Positions 26,876-36,527 of a stretch of 57,937 nucleotides of DNA are shown piece after piece. This stretch comes from Chloroflexia bacterium (GTDB taxonomy: Bacteria; Chloroflexota; Chloroflexia; Thermomicrobiales; CFX8), in the NCBI GenBank assembly GCA_030431755.1, contig JAUIIK010000015.1, positions 1 to 57,937 of the forward strand, given 5' to 3'. A program made the translations under genes and the position numbers. The notes beneath the pieces are model-generated. The model had not been told where the DNA came from and made no database searches. It worked only from the letters and a program-made list of their open reading frames with translations. Each line of letters begins with the position of its first letter. Positions within the stretch are counted from its first letter, which is position 1.

Positions 26876-27712
26876 TCAGATCGTTTGTCGCTGTCGGTCG
26901 ATATGCCGGGCAAGCACACCGGGGCGGTCGATTGGCACGAAGTGATTGCTATTGCGGAGGACGACCAACCGTGCCTGCGGCATCAGCTTAAGTATGTCGT
27001 GAGCGCGGTCGATGCGAAAGGTCGGATCGCGTCCGCCCCATATGATCGATGCCGGACCAGCGTATGCCGTGAGCGCTGCACACCATCGCGCAACTGCCTG
27101 TTCGTCCACTGCATCGGACCGGAAGAGTCGCAGGAGCGTTGCCGAGAACTCGCGCTCGAACGGGCGCCAGAAGGCATCCAGAAGCTCCGGCGTCAGCCGC
27201 CGCTGGCAAGCGACATAGGGCCTGAATGCAAGCCGCAGCATCCACCGCCGGGCACAGAAGAACGCCGCCTCGCCGATCCACGGAAGCGCGATCAGCCGGA
27301 GCGGATTGAGGCCCGAGCCAGACCAATCAGCCAGTCGCAGGCTCGTGTTCGTCAGGACCAGCCCGGATACCCGTTGCGGCGCAAGGCTCAGGATCTCGCA
27401 CGCCACGAGCGCGCCGTAGTCATGGCCAACAAGCTGAAACCGGCAGACATTGCAATCATCGAGGAATGCCAGCGAGTCCCGCGCCTGCTGCCGGGGCGAG
27501 AGGTCTGACACCGGCGGCGCAGGCTCCGAGCCAAAACCGGTGAGGTCGGGCGCGATGGACCGGACTCGCGATCCAAGCCGCTCGACTGTCGCGTGCCAGA
27601 GATAGTGATTCGTCGGGATGCCGTGGAGCATGACAACCGTCACTGGACCGCCGCCAGTGTCGACATACTGGCGGCGGCGTCCGGCGACTTCGGCGACGTG
27701 GGGCTCGAGCAA
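26876..27712 (-). CDS. Alpha/beta-hydrolase with aspartate nucleophile (haloalkane dehalogenase/epoxide hydrolase type)
   Basis: A 278-residue alpha/beta-hydrolase. The oxyanion motif HGIP is at 30-33. The nucleophile elbow reads VGHDYGA, so Asp98 replaces the Ser of esterases, as in haloalkane dehalogenases and epoxide hydrolases. The acid is probably in WGGRDPTF and the base is the His in NSNHFVPID. It starts at TTG 27712, six bases after the slipin stop, and is followed after 10 bases by the MerB-like gene. The context suggests a pair acting on organic compounds with a carbon-heteroatom bond; that is inference. Confidence 0.85.
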   Translation of the reverse strand: MLEPHVAEVAGRRRQYVDTGGGPVTVVMLHGIPTNHYLWHATVERLGSRVRSIAPDLTGFGSEPAPPVSDLSPRQQARDSLAFLDDCNVCRFQLVGHDYGALVACEILSLAPQRVSGLVLTNTSLRLADWSGSGLNPLRLIALPWIGEAAFFCARRWMLRLAFRPYVACQRRLTPELLDAFWRPFEREFSATLLRLFRSDAVDEQAVARWCAALTAYAGPASIIWGGRDPTFRIDRAHDILKLMPQARLVVLRNSNHFVPIDRPGVLARHIDRQRQTI

Positions 27713-27718
27713 GTACGA

Positions 27719-28573
27719 CTATGGCTCTTCGGACTCGGCCTCGAGCGTGGCCTCAGCTGCCTTGGCAGACTCGTTCTCGAGTTCCTCAATCAGCGGACCG
27801 GCCACGGCCTCGACTGCACGGCCGACATTGCGGAACGCGTCGAGCAGGTCGATCGGGATCGGGAAGAGAATCGTCGAATTGTGCTCGGCCGAGATGTCAT
27901 TGAGCGTCTGCAGGTAGCGTAGTTGCAGTGCAGTCGGCTCCTGAGCGATGACCGTTGCCGCCTCGTGCAACCGCTGAGCTGCCAGGAACTCACCCTCGGC
28001 GTTGATGATGCGGGCGCGCTTGTCGCGCTCGGCTTCAGCCTGCCGCGCCATCGCCCGCTGCATGACCTCCGGCAGCTCGACGTCCTTGACCTCGACGATA
28101 TTGACCTTGATGCCCCAGGGCTCCGTCTGTTCGTCGATGATGAGCTGCAAGCGGTCGTTGATCTCCTCGCGCTCGGAGAGCAGCTCGTCGAGCTCGGACT
28201 GACCGAGAATCGAGCGTAGCGTCGTCTGGGCGATCTGTGATGTTGCCCGGATGTAGTCGTTGACCTCGATCACGGCGCGTTCCGGATCGAGCGCTCGGAA
28301 ATAGGCGACGGCATTGACCTTGACCGTGACGTTGTCGCGTGTAATGACCTCCTGCGACGGGATGTCGAGCGTCAGGATTCGCAGGTCGACCCGCTCGATG
28401 CGTTCGACGAAGGGAATAAGAAAGATGAGACCGGGTCCCCGCGTCCCGACGTAGCGACCCAGCCGAAAGATGACGCCGCGCTCGTACTCCTGCGTGATCT
28501 TAATCGCCGCCGAGAGGACGATGGCGACGAAGACGACGATAGCGATAAGCGCGACGAGAATTCCAGTATCCAA
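27719..28573 (-). CDS. Slipin / SPFH-domain (Band 7) membrane protein
   Basis: A 284-residue stomatin-like protein with one N-terminal membrane segment ([18 protein letters not shown]) and an SPFH domain ([41 protein letters not shown]). A helical coiled-coil stretch follows ([20 protein letters not shown]). Slipins oligomerise at membranes and are cleaved by the NfeD protease encoded beside them. The start is 3 bases after the nfeD stop, the classical nfeD-slipin arrangement. Confidence 0.93.
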   Translation of the reverse strand: MDTGILVALIAIVVFVAIVLSAAIKITQEYERGVIFRLGRYVGTRGPGLIFLIPFVERIERVDLRILTLDIPSQEVITRDNVTVKVNAVAYFRALDPERAVIEVNDYIRATSQIAQTTLRSILGQSELDELLSEREEINDRLQLIIDEQTEPWGIKVNIVEVKDVELPEVMQRAMARQAEAERDKRARIINAEGEFLAAQRLHEAATVIAQEPTALQLRYLQTLNDISAEHNSTILFPIPIDLLDAFRNVGRAVEAVAGPLIEELENESAKAAEATLEAESEEP

Positions 28574-28576
28574 CGA

Positions 28577-29983
28577 CTAGTCCGTTTCCAACCCTCTGGC
28601 CGAGGGATTCATGATCGGTTCCACCTCAACACTCGCGATCTCTTCCTCAACGGTAACCCGCTCGACCTCGAGCGTCATGCCCTCGCGCTTCACGACACGC
28701 ACCGGCTCCCCTTTCAGGATGACCGGCTCGCTGACTGCCACAGCCGACCAGATCGTGCCCTCTACAAAGACACGGCCGCCGGGATCGAGATCGGAGCGCG
28801 CGACGCCCTGCAACCCCTGCATCGCCTCCCGGCCGGTCGAAGGTCGCTGGCCGCGCGTCCTGACAACTGAACCAACGACGAAGAAGAAGAACAGACCGAT
28901 CAAGAGCGCGACGGTGATGATGACCGAACGGGAGATCTGCAAGACCTCGGGATTGCGGGTGTTCGACAAGAGCAAGCCGCCGAGGACGAACATGATGATG
29001 CCGCCAACGGTCAGCACACCGCCGCTGACGACGAAGACCTCGAGCACAAAGAGCACGAAGGCCAACCCGATCAGGATGAAGCCGGTCGCGTTGCTCTCAA
29101 GCGTGCCGAGCGCGTAGAAGCCGATGATGACCATGATCGCGCCAGCGACACCCGGGAAGATCGCGCCCGGATTCGAAAGCTCGAAGATCAGCCCGAGGGT
29201 CCCGAGACTGAGCAGCACGAAGGCGACGTTCGGGTCGACGATGATCTGTAGCAGGCGCTCAAAGAAGGACATATCGGTCGTCGAGATAGACGCGCTGGCA
29301 GTGTTGACCGTGGCCGTATCACCATTCACGATCACGCTCATCCCATCAGCCTGGTCGAGCGCGTCCTGGATATCGGTCGCAATGAAATCGACGATGTTCA
29401 GCTCGACGGCATCGGATGCGCCCACGTTGACTGCGTCCCGGACGGCCTCCTCAGCCCAATCGGCGTTTCTACCGCGCAGCTCAGCCAGCTCGCGGACGCG
29501 GGCAACGGCATCGTTAACGACCTTGCGGTCGAGCGCTGTCTCCTCCGCCTGTTCGCCCTCGCCGCCAAGCTGCACCGGGGTCGCCGAGCCAATGTTCGTC
29601 ACCGGCGCCATCGACGAGACGTGCGCCGCATAGGAGATGTACATGCCGGCCGACGCGGCGCGTGCCCCTTCCGGACCAACCCAGACAATGACCGGGATCG
29701 GCGACGCGAGGATATCGCTGATGATGTCGTCCATCGCCGAGGAGAGGCCGCCCGGCGTGTCGAGCCGGATGATGACCGCGTCGTGGCCATTGTCAACGGC
29801 ACTGTCGATGCCGCGGTCGACGTAGGTCGCAACGACCGGCGTAATTGTGCTGTCGACGGTTAGCTGGGTCACCCGCGGCGACTGCTCTTGAGCCGAGAGC
29901 GGCATCACGAGCAAGCCGAGCCCGATCAGCGCGAGGCTACAGGCGCGGACAAGCAGTTGTAGAGTGCTGGAAATGCGCATCAC
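28577..29983 (-). CDS. nfeD: NfeD-family membrane-bound serine protease (ClpP class)
   Basis: A 468-residue protein with a signal/anchor segment and an N-terminal ClpP-like protease domain. The nucleophile Ser lies in GARAASAGMYISYAAH and the base Lys in ALDRKVVNDAVARV. Four or five membrane segments follow from about 245 (LLQIIVDPNVAFVLLSLGTL onward), then a C-terminal OB-fold NfeD domain (GLQGVARSDLDPGGRVFVEG). This is the long NfeD1b type, which processes slipin. It is the first gene of the operon nfeD-slipin-hydrolase-merB-like. Start GTG 29983 or the adjacent ATG 29980. Confidence 0.92.
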   Translation of the reverse strand: MMRISSTLQLLVRACSLALIGLGLLVMPLSAQEQSPRVTQLTVDSTITPVVATYVDRGIDSAVDNGHDAVIIRLDTPGGLSSAMDDIISDILASPIPVIVWVGPEGARAASAGMYISYAAHVSSMAPVTNIGSATPVQLGGEGEQAEETALDRKVVNDAVARVRELAELRGRNADWAEEAVRDAVNVGASDAVELNIVDFIATDIQDALDQADGMSVIVNGDTATVNTASASISTTDMSFFERLLQIIVDPNVAFVLLSLGTLGLIFELSNPGAIFPGVAGAIMVIIGFYALGTLESNATGFILIGLAFVLFVLEVFVVSGGVLTVGGIIMFVLGGLLLSNTRNPEVLQISRSVIITVALLIGLFFFFVVGSVVRTRGQRPSTGREAMQGLQGVARSDLDPGGRVFVEGTIWSAVAVSEPVILKGEPVRVVKREGMTLEVERVTVEEEIASVEVEPIMNPSARGLETD

Positions 29984-30126
29984 TTCCCCGGCAATTCACT
30001 ACGGATACGGGACGCTGGACCGGGTCTTGTTTGAGTATATCGCGGCGCAAATCCCAGCCGGGCGGCAGCGACGACAGGTAGAATCACAGCGCCTCGGGCT
30101 AACGTCCGTACCGAACGTGGACAGGG

Positions 30127-31539
30127 ATGCAAGAGCTCACACAACCGGCTCCCGCGCGCGCGATCTATGACGCGGCAGAACGCTATATCTTCAGCCTCAT
30201 CACCGGCCCGCCAACGCCGGCGGCCGAAACGCCGCCGGAGGTCATCCGTGAACGCGCGCTGGAACGGCTCGACCGAATGCGGGCTTTTCTCGACTTTCTC
30301 GGACGGCCGCAGGACCAGTTCCGCGCCATCCACATCGGCGGGACCTCCGGCAAAGGCTCGACCGCTGCGCTGACGGCGGCGATCCTGACCGAGGCGGGTT
30401 ATCGCACCGGCCTGCATGTCTCGCCCTATCTCCAGGTCGCGACCGAAAAGCTTGTTGTCGACAACCGGCTGGCCTCCGCGCGTCGGTATCATGAACTGGT
30501 CGAGCAACTTGCCGAACGTGTTGCCGCCTGGATCGGCTCCGGCCAGCCACCAATCAGCTATGGCGAGTTCTGGGTAGCGTTGACCTTCCTCTACTTCGCC
30601 GAGGAGGCGGTAGATGTCGGCGTTGTCGAGGTCGGCGCGGGCGGCCGCTTCGATCTAACCAACGTCATCGCACCCGAGGTCGTCGCCATTACGAGCATCG
30701 GGCTCGACCACGTCGTCACCCTCGGCAACACGCTGGCCGAGATCGCCTGGCACAAAGCCGGAATCATCAAACCCGGGACGACTGCCGTCACCGCTGTGAC
30801 CGAGAGCGAGCCACTCGACGTCATTCGCGCAGAGGCAGACGCGACCGGCGCGCGCCTGATCGAACTCCGCGCCGGCGACAGCTACTATCTAGAGTCAACC
30901 GACGCCAGCGGCACGCGCTTCGTCGACCACGCCTCGGGCGAGACCTTCGCCGCGCCGCTCGCGGGCGCGTTCCAGGCGTCCAACGCGGCGACCGCGATTG
31001 CGCTTGCGCGGGCATTCACCGGCGGCTCTATCGACAACGCGACAATCCGGCGCGGCCTCGCTAGCGCGCGCTTCCCCGGCAGGATGGAGATCGTCCAGCA
31101 AGCGCCACTGGTATTGCTCGACGGCGCGCACAACCCGCAGAAGGTTGCCGGCCTGGCAGCGGATTTGGGCCAGATCACCGGCCATCGCCGGACCGTCGCC
31201 GTCTTCGGTGTCTTGGACACCAAGAACTACACGGACATGCTGGCGGAGCTTGCGCCGCACGTCGATGTGTTGGTCGCGACAAGCCCGCTGGTCTACGCCA
31301 AACCCGCCGTGCCCGCAGCGGAGGTCGCGGAGCACGCCCGGGCCTTCATCGACGACGTCCACGTCGAACCCGAGCCGCTCAAGGCCATTGAGCGAGCATT
31401 GCAATTGGCAGCGGAATCCGACGCGGTTGTCGTGACCGGTTCGCTCTACCTGATCGGCAACGTCCGCGAGCGCTGGTTCCCAACCGAAGCCATCCTCAGC
31501 CAGGGCACGATGTGGCCGCAGCGTTCCAATGGGCAGTGA
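30127..31539 (+). CDS. folC: Folylpolyglutamate synthase / dihydrofolate synthase
   Basis: A 470-residue Mur-ligase-fold enzyme that adds glutamate to folates. The P-loop GTSGKGST is at 72-79, followed by the FolC folate loop TGLHVSPYLQVATEKLVVDN. Later come ISYGEFWVALTFLYFAE and the C-terminal signature LLDGAHNPQKVAGLA. Length and order are normal. Transcribed divergently from nfeD. The next ~390 bases hold two REPIN-like units and a fragment of a neighbouring gene, but no intact gene. Confidence 0.93.
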   Translation: MQELTQPAPARAIYDAAERYIFSLITGPPTPAAETPPEVIRERALERLDRMRAFLDFLGRPQDQFRAIHIGGTSGKGSTAALTAAILTEAGYRTGLHVSPYLQVATEKLVVDNRLASARRYHELVEQLAERVAAWIGSGQPPISYGEFWVALTFLYFAEEAVDVGVVEVGAGGRFDLTNVIAPEVVAITSIGLDHVVTLGNTLAEIAWHKAGIIKPGTTAVTAVTESEPLDVIRAEADATGARLIELRAGDSYYLESTDASGTRFVDHASGETFAAPLAGAFQASNAATAIALARAFTGGSIDNATIRRGLASARFPGRMEIVQQAPLVLLDGAHNPQKVAGLAADLGQITGHRRTVAVFGVLDTKNYTDMLAELAPHVDVLVATSPLVYAKPAVPAAEVAEHARAFIDDVHVEPEPLKAIERALQLAAESDAVVVTGSLYLIGNVRERWFPTEAILSQGTMWPQRSNGQ

Positions 31540-31563
31540 CCACCGAACCACAACGCCCGCAAT

Positions 31564-31670
31564 CCCTCTGTAGCTGCAACGCGACGCGTTGCCTCGTTTG
31601 GAGATTCAATTTATCCGCGGGTGCCGCAGATTCCCGCAGCGTGGCAACGCATCGCGTTGCAGGTACAGGG
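31564..31670. repeat. REPIN-like element, family B copy 2
   Basis: Inverted arms at 31564-31593 and 31643-31670 (core GCAACGCGACGCGTTGC and GCAACGCATCGCGTTGC) with outer CCCTCTGTAG / GTACAGGG ends. It is the downstream half of a ~242-bp tandem duplication whose other half carries the element at 31810-31910. Confidence 0.75.
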
Positions 31671-31684
31671 TAAATCACTCCGTC

Positions 31685-31765
31685 GTGGCTAGCCCCGCCA
31701 AGCCAGCCGGCGCTCGACAGGCGCGAAATCGTTGGCCGGAGAACGGCTCGATGTAATCGTGCTAC
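31685..31765 (-). pseudogene. Duplicated 3' tail of the luciferase-like gene
   Basis: Bases 31685-31765 match 31927-32007, the last ~27 codons and stop of the adjacent luciferase-like gene, at an offset of exactly 242 bp. The translation reads SPANDFAPVERRLAWRG-stop against SPANDFEPVERLLAWRG-stop in the intact gene. No start or catalytic part is present. An 84-codon frame ending here (from 31943) is a by-product of this copy. Confidence 0.8.
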
Positions 31766-31809
31766 CCCGACAAGTCAGCAGCGAACACCAACGCGCTGCG
31801 TCCGCGACT

Positions 31810-31910
31810 CCCTTGTAGCCGCAACACGATGCTTTGCTGCAGAAATCTGCGGCTGCCAGGAATAGGTCGAATTGCGATACGGGGCGACGCATCGCGTTGC
31901 GGCTACAGGG
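31810..31910. repeat. REPIN-like element, family B copy 3
   Basis: Arm 31810-31837 (CCCTTGTAGCCGCAACACG) faces 31884-31910 (GCGACGCATCGCGTTGCGGC and CTACAGGG), inverted and imperfect. It lies directly after the luciferase-like gene stop and forms part of the 242-bp tandem duplication. Confidence 0.7.
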
Positions 31911-31930
31911 AGACGAGGGTTCCGGTGTGG

Positions 31931-32701
31931 CTATCCCCGCCAAGCCAGCAGGCGTTCGACGGGCTCGAAGTCGTTGGCTGGGGAGCGGACACTGTAGATG
32001 AAGTGGCTAATGCCGGCTTCTACATACTCAGCGGCACGGTCAACCTGCCGGGGATAGATCAGGAGCACCGAGCGCTCGATCTCGGCAGGGTCGCGGCCGA
32101 CGCGCTCGCACCATCGATTCAGGACAGCGCTAAGCCGCGCAATCTCGGGCGGGTCGCCGAGGCCGTTCCAGCCGTCGGCGTGCTCGGCGACGATCCGCAG
32201 CCCGAGCTGCTCGCCGTTCGTCCCGACCATGATCGGGATCGTTCCGTTGACCGGCGGCGGGCTCTTCTCCCGCCAGCGTTGCCGGATGATCGGGATCGCC
32301 CGCTCCAGCTCCTCTAGCCGTGACCGGGCCGTACCAAGCGGGTAGCCAGCGTCGAGCAGATCACGCTCCCAGCCACCCCCACCGAGCCCGAGGATCAGCC
32401 GACCACCGCTCAGCACGTCTACCGTCCGCGCCATGTCGGCCAACAGGGCCGGATTCCGCAACGTGATCGCCGACACCGCCGGTCCGATCTGCACCCGCGA
32501 CGTCGCCTCGGCCATCGCTCCCAGCGTCGTCCAGCACTCGTAGACATCGCCGTCGAGATCCCCGAAACGCGGCGCGAGGTGATCCCAGTTGAAGAGCCCA
32601 TCGACTCCGAGCGCTTCGGCTCGCTGCCACGCGTCGCGCATCGCAGCGACCGGCTGGTGATGCGGCTGGACCTGGACACTGACCCTGATCGGGGCTGACA
32701 T
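31931..32701 (-). CDS. LLM-class (luciferase-like, probably F420-dependent) oxidoreductase
   Basis: A 256-residue TIM-barrel protein of the bacterial luciferase/F420-dependent family. Signatures are RAEALGVDGLFNWDHL, VQIGPAVSAITLRNPALLA, TVDVLSGGRLILGLGGGGW (flavin phosphate-binding region) and PIMVGTNGEQ. It is shorter than most members (about 300), lacking some insertions. Substrate unknown. ATG 32701 follows AGGAGG and lies 14 bases past the 2'-5' ligase-like gene stop. Its 3' tail is duplicated downstream. Confidence 0.9.
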   Translation of the reverse strand: MSAPIRVSVQVQPHHQPVAAMRDAWQRAEALGVDGLFNWDHLAPRFGDLDGDVYECWTTLGAMAEATSRVQIGPAVSAITLRNPALLADMARTVDVLSGGRLILGLGGGGWERDLLDAGYPLGTARSRLEELERAIPIIRQRWREKSPPPVNGTIPIMVGTNGEQLGLRIVAEHADGWNGLGDPPEIARLSAVLNRWCERVGRDPAEIERSVLLIYPRQVDRAAEYVEAGISHFIYSVRSPANDFEPVERLLAWRG

Positions 32702-32715
32702 TGCCGTCCCGCCTC

Positions 32716-33273
32716 CTACTCGCGGCCAAGCATGAAGGTTTCTGCCGTCCTAAAGTGAAAGTCGTCATCGGGCCGAATCCAGGCGACCGATGTCAGTTGG
32801 AAGCGGCCACGTGGCTCGCTCCCAGCGAGCGCGGCCAGGGTCACGCGCGTTTGCGCCTCGTCCGGATATCCGTCGGTGATGCTCATGTGGGGGATGAACT
32901 CGTCCGGATCGCTGAAGGGTAGCGAGAGATCGAAGAGCCCGAGGTCGTGGAGGGCGCGCCTCAGGCTTCGCACGGCGTTCGCAGGTTGGATGTCGAGGTA
33001 GACACAGGGGTAGGGTAAGAACGTCGCCAGCGGGCCATACTCGAGCTCGACAGGCGCAAAGTCGCTCACGGTCTCGCTGATGCGAGCGAGATCCTCCGCC
33101 GAGGGTTCGCGCACGAAGGGCTGCGTCAGGGTGATGTGCGCGTCACAGATTGCCTGGGAAGCCGGGTCGTAGCGTTGTCGGAGCGCGCCGACAGCGGCAC
33201 GGACATCGTCGGGCGGCCAGATGACGAATGTGCCGTGGCAGTAGGTCTGTTTGAACTCGTCGCTGGCTCCCAC
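32716..33273 (-). CDS. 2'-5' RNA ligase / cyclic phosphodiesterase family protein
   Basis: A 185-residue 2H phosphoesterase-superfamily protein. The two HxT/S motifs are HITLTQPF (about residue 46) and HMSIT (about 133), which together form the active site for 2'-5' ligation or cyclic phosphate hydrolysis. Spacing and length fit the LigT group, although the second motif reads HxS. Starts at GTG 33273, preceded by AGGGA, 12 bases after nuoN, so it may be carried on the tail of the complex I message. Confidence 0.87.
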   Translation of the reverse strand: MGASDEFKQTYCHGTFVIWPPDDVRAAVGALRQRYDPASQAICDAHITLTQPFVREPSAEDLARISETVSDFAPVELEYGPLATFLPYPCVYLDIQPANAVRSLRRALHDLGLFDLSLPFSDPDEFIPHMSITDGYPDEAQTRVTLAALAGSEPRGRFQLTSVAWIRPDDDFHFRTAETFMLGRE

Positions 33274-33285
33274 GGTACGACGTCC

Positions 33286-34788
33286 CTAGAACGGAACGGT
33301 CAGAGCTTCGACCCACTCCTGCGCCAGGTCGATGACCTGCCCGGAGAAGACGCCGACCAGGACTGTGCCCGCCACCATCGTGATCAACCCCGCGCCGAGG
33401 AAAGGCGTGCTGCCCTCCGGCGCAGGCTGCTCGGCCTGCGAGAAATACATCGTCGCGATCAGGCGCAGATAGACGAACGCCGACGCCGCCGACGCCAGAA
33501 CGATTGCGACCGCCAGCCAGATCAGGTCGGCATCGACCGTCGCCAGAATGACATAGTACTTGGCGTAGAAGCCGACCAGTGGCGGCAGCCCGGTCAATGA
33601 CAGCAGAAAGATCGTCATGATGACGGCGGCATAGGGCGATTGACTCGCCAACCCCCGGAAATCCTCGACATCGACCCCGCGCCCACGGTCCTGCAACCAG
33701 GTAACGACCGCAAACGCGCCGATGTTCATGAAAGCATAGGCCAGCAGGTAGAAGAGCAGCGATGTTACCGACAGGTCGTCGTTCAGGTCGCTGCTTGCGC
33801 CGAAGGCCGCCAGTGCCGCCAGCATGTAGCCAGTATGGCCAATCGACGAATAGCCGAGCATGCGTTTGACGTCGGTCTGGGCAATCGCGACGATGTTGCC
33901 GAAGAACATCGTGACGACAGCGAGGACGGCAATGATGATCGTCCACTCATCGCGTAGTGGCGCCATCGCCTGGACCAGCAAGCGCACCATCGCCGCGAAC
34001 CCGGCCGTCTTCGGGATGACCGACATGTAGGCCGAGACGGGCGTCGGCGCGCCCTGGTAGGCGTCCGGCGTCCACATGTGGAACGGGACTGCCGCCACCT
34101 TGAAGCCGAGGCCGATGATGACCAGCAGCACGGCCAGCAACAAGGACGCTTCGACACCGCCAGCGGTATCGAACGCGGTCAACTCCGTGGCAATTTCAGT
34201 GAGGTTCGTCGTCCCGGTCGCGCCGTAGGTCCAGGCCATGCCGTAGACGAGAATCGCCGAGGCGAAAAGCCCCAGCAGGAAATACTTCAGCGCGCCTTCG
34301 AGCGACGTCGTCCGGTGCCGGGCGAAGCCGGTCAATGTGTAGGCCGCCAACGAGGTCATCTCGATGCCGAGGAAGACGATCAGCAGATCGCCAGCCGCGC
34401 CGACGATCATCGTGCCGAGGATCGAGAAGGTGATCAGCGTGTAGTACTCCGGCACGGGCATCGAGCCGGGTTCCGCCCGGGAGGTCATGTAGTTGATCGA
34501 GATCAGCACGGAGAGTATGCCGGCCGTCAAAACGATGATGTTGACGAAGACGCTGAAGTCATCGGCCCGGAACATGCCGTTGAAAGTTGTCTCGTTTGTG
34601 TCGATCATCAGCAACGTCGCAACCAGCGCCGCGGCATAGCCGATGATCGTCAAGTAGGCCATTGGCGCGCCACGCCAGCGCGGCACGATGACATCGATCG
34701 CCAGGAGCAGCAGCGCCAGCCCCAGGATGATGAGGTGCGGCGTCAGCAGCGCGAGATCGGGATTTACCGTTTCAAGTCCCGGCAGCAT
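33286..34788 (-). CDS. nuoN: NADH-quinone oxidoreductase subunit N
   Basis: A 500-residue antiporter-like membrane subunit of complex I, with about 14 helices. Typical stretches are GDLLIVFLGIEMTSLAAYTLTGF, LEGALKYFLLGLFASAILVYG, PFHMWTPDAYQGAPTPVSAY and KRMLGYSSIGHTGYMLAALA. The central Lys/His/Glu chain positions expected for proton movement are visible. Start ATG follows AAGGA, 9 bases after the nuoM stop. Last complex I gene of this block. Confidence 0.95.
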   Translation of the reverse strand: MLPGLETVNPDLALLTPHLIILGLALLLLAIDVIVPRWRGAPMAYLTIIGYAAALVATLLMIDTNETTFNGMFRADDFSVFVNIIVLTAGILSVLISINYMTSRAEPGSMPVPEYYTLITFSILGTMIVGAAGDLLIVFLGIEMTSLAAYTLTGFARHRTTSLEGALKYFLLGLFASAILVYGMAWTYGATGTTNLTEIATELTAFDTAGGVEASLLLAVLLVIIGLGFKVAAVPFHMWTPDAYQGAPTPVSAYMSVIPKTAGFAAMVRLLVQAMAPLRDEWTIIIAVLAVVTMFFGNIVAIAQTDVKRMLGYSSIGHTGYMLAALAAFGASSDLNDDLSVTSLLFYLLAYAFMNIGAFAVVTWLQDRGRGVDVEDFRGLASQSPYAAVIMTIFLLSLTGLPPLVGFYAKYYVILATVDADLIWLAVAIVLASAASAFVYLRLIATMYFSQAEQPAPEGSTPFLGAGLITMVAGTVLVGVFSGQVIDLAQEWVEALTVPF

Positions 34789-34797
34789 CTGGCGTCC

Positions 34798-36381
<1,584 letters not shown>

Positions 36382-36521
36382 GAGCCCTCACCCCCTGCCC
36401 CTCTCCCAATGCTGGTAGAGGGGTGTCTTCTCGTTGCATTGCCAGTTCCCCGTTGATCCGTATTCTTCCCATCTTTTCCCCCACTCCTAGGATTGGGAGA
36501 GAGGGCCAGGGGGTGAGGGCT
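36382..36521. repeat. Inverted repeat between nuoL and nuoM
   Basis: Arms 36382-36410 and 36492-36521 (GCCCTCACCCCCTGCCCCTC and inverted) are about 90 percent complementary around an ~80-bp spacer. The unit fills the whole nuoL-nuoM gap, and its inner arm supplies the nuoM ribosome-binding sequence. Confidence 0.72.
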
Positions 36522-36527
36522 GTTCCC

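Noticed and set aside
31689-31943. An 84-codon minus-strand frame
   Set aside because: Only its end resembles protein, because it is the duplicated tail of the luciferase-like gene. The rest is REPIN-like sequence.
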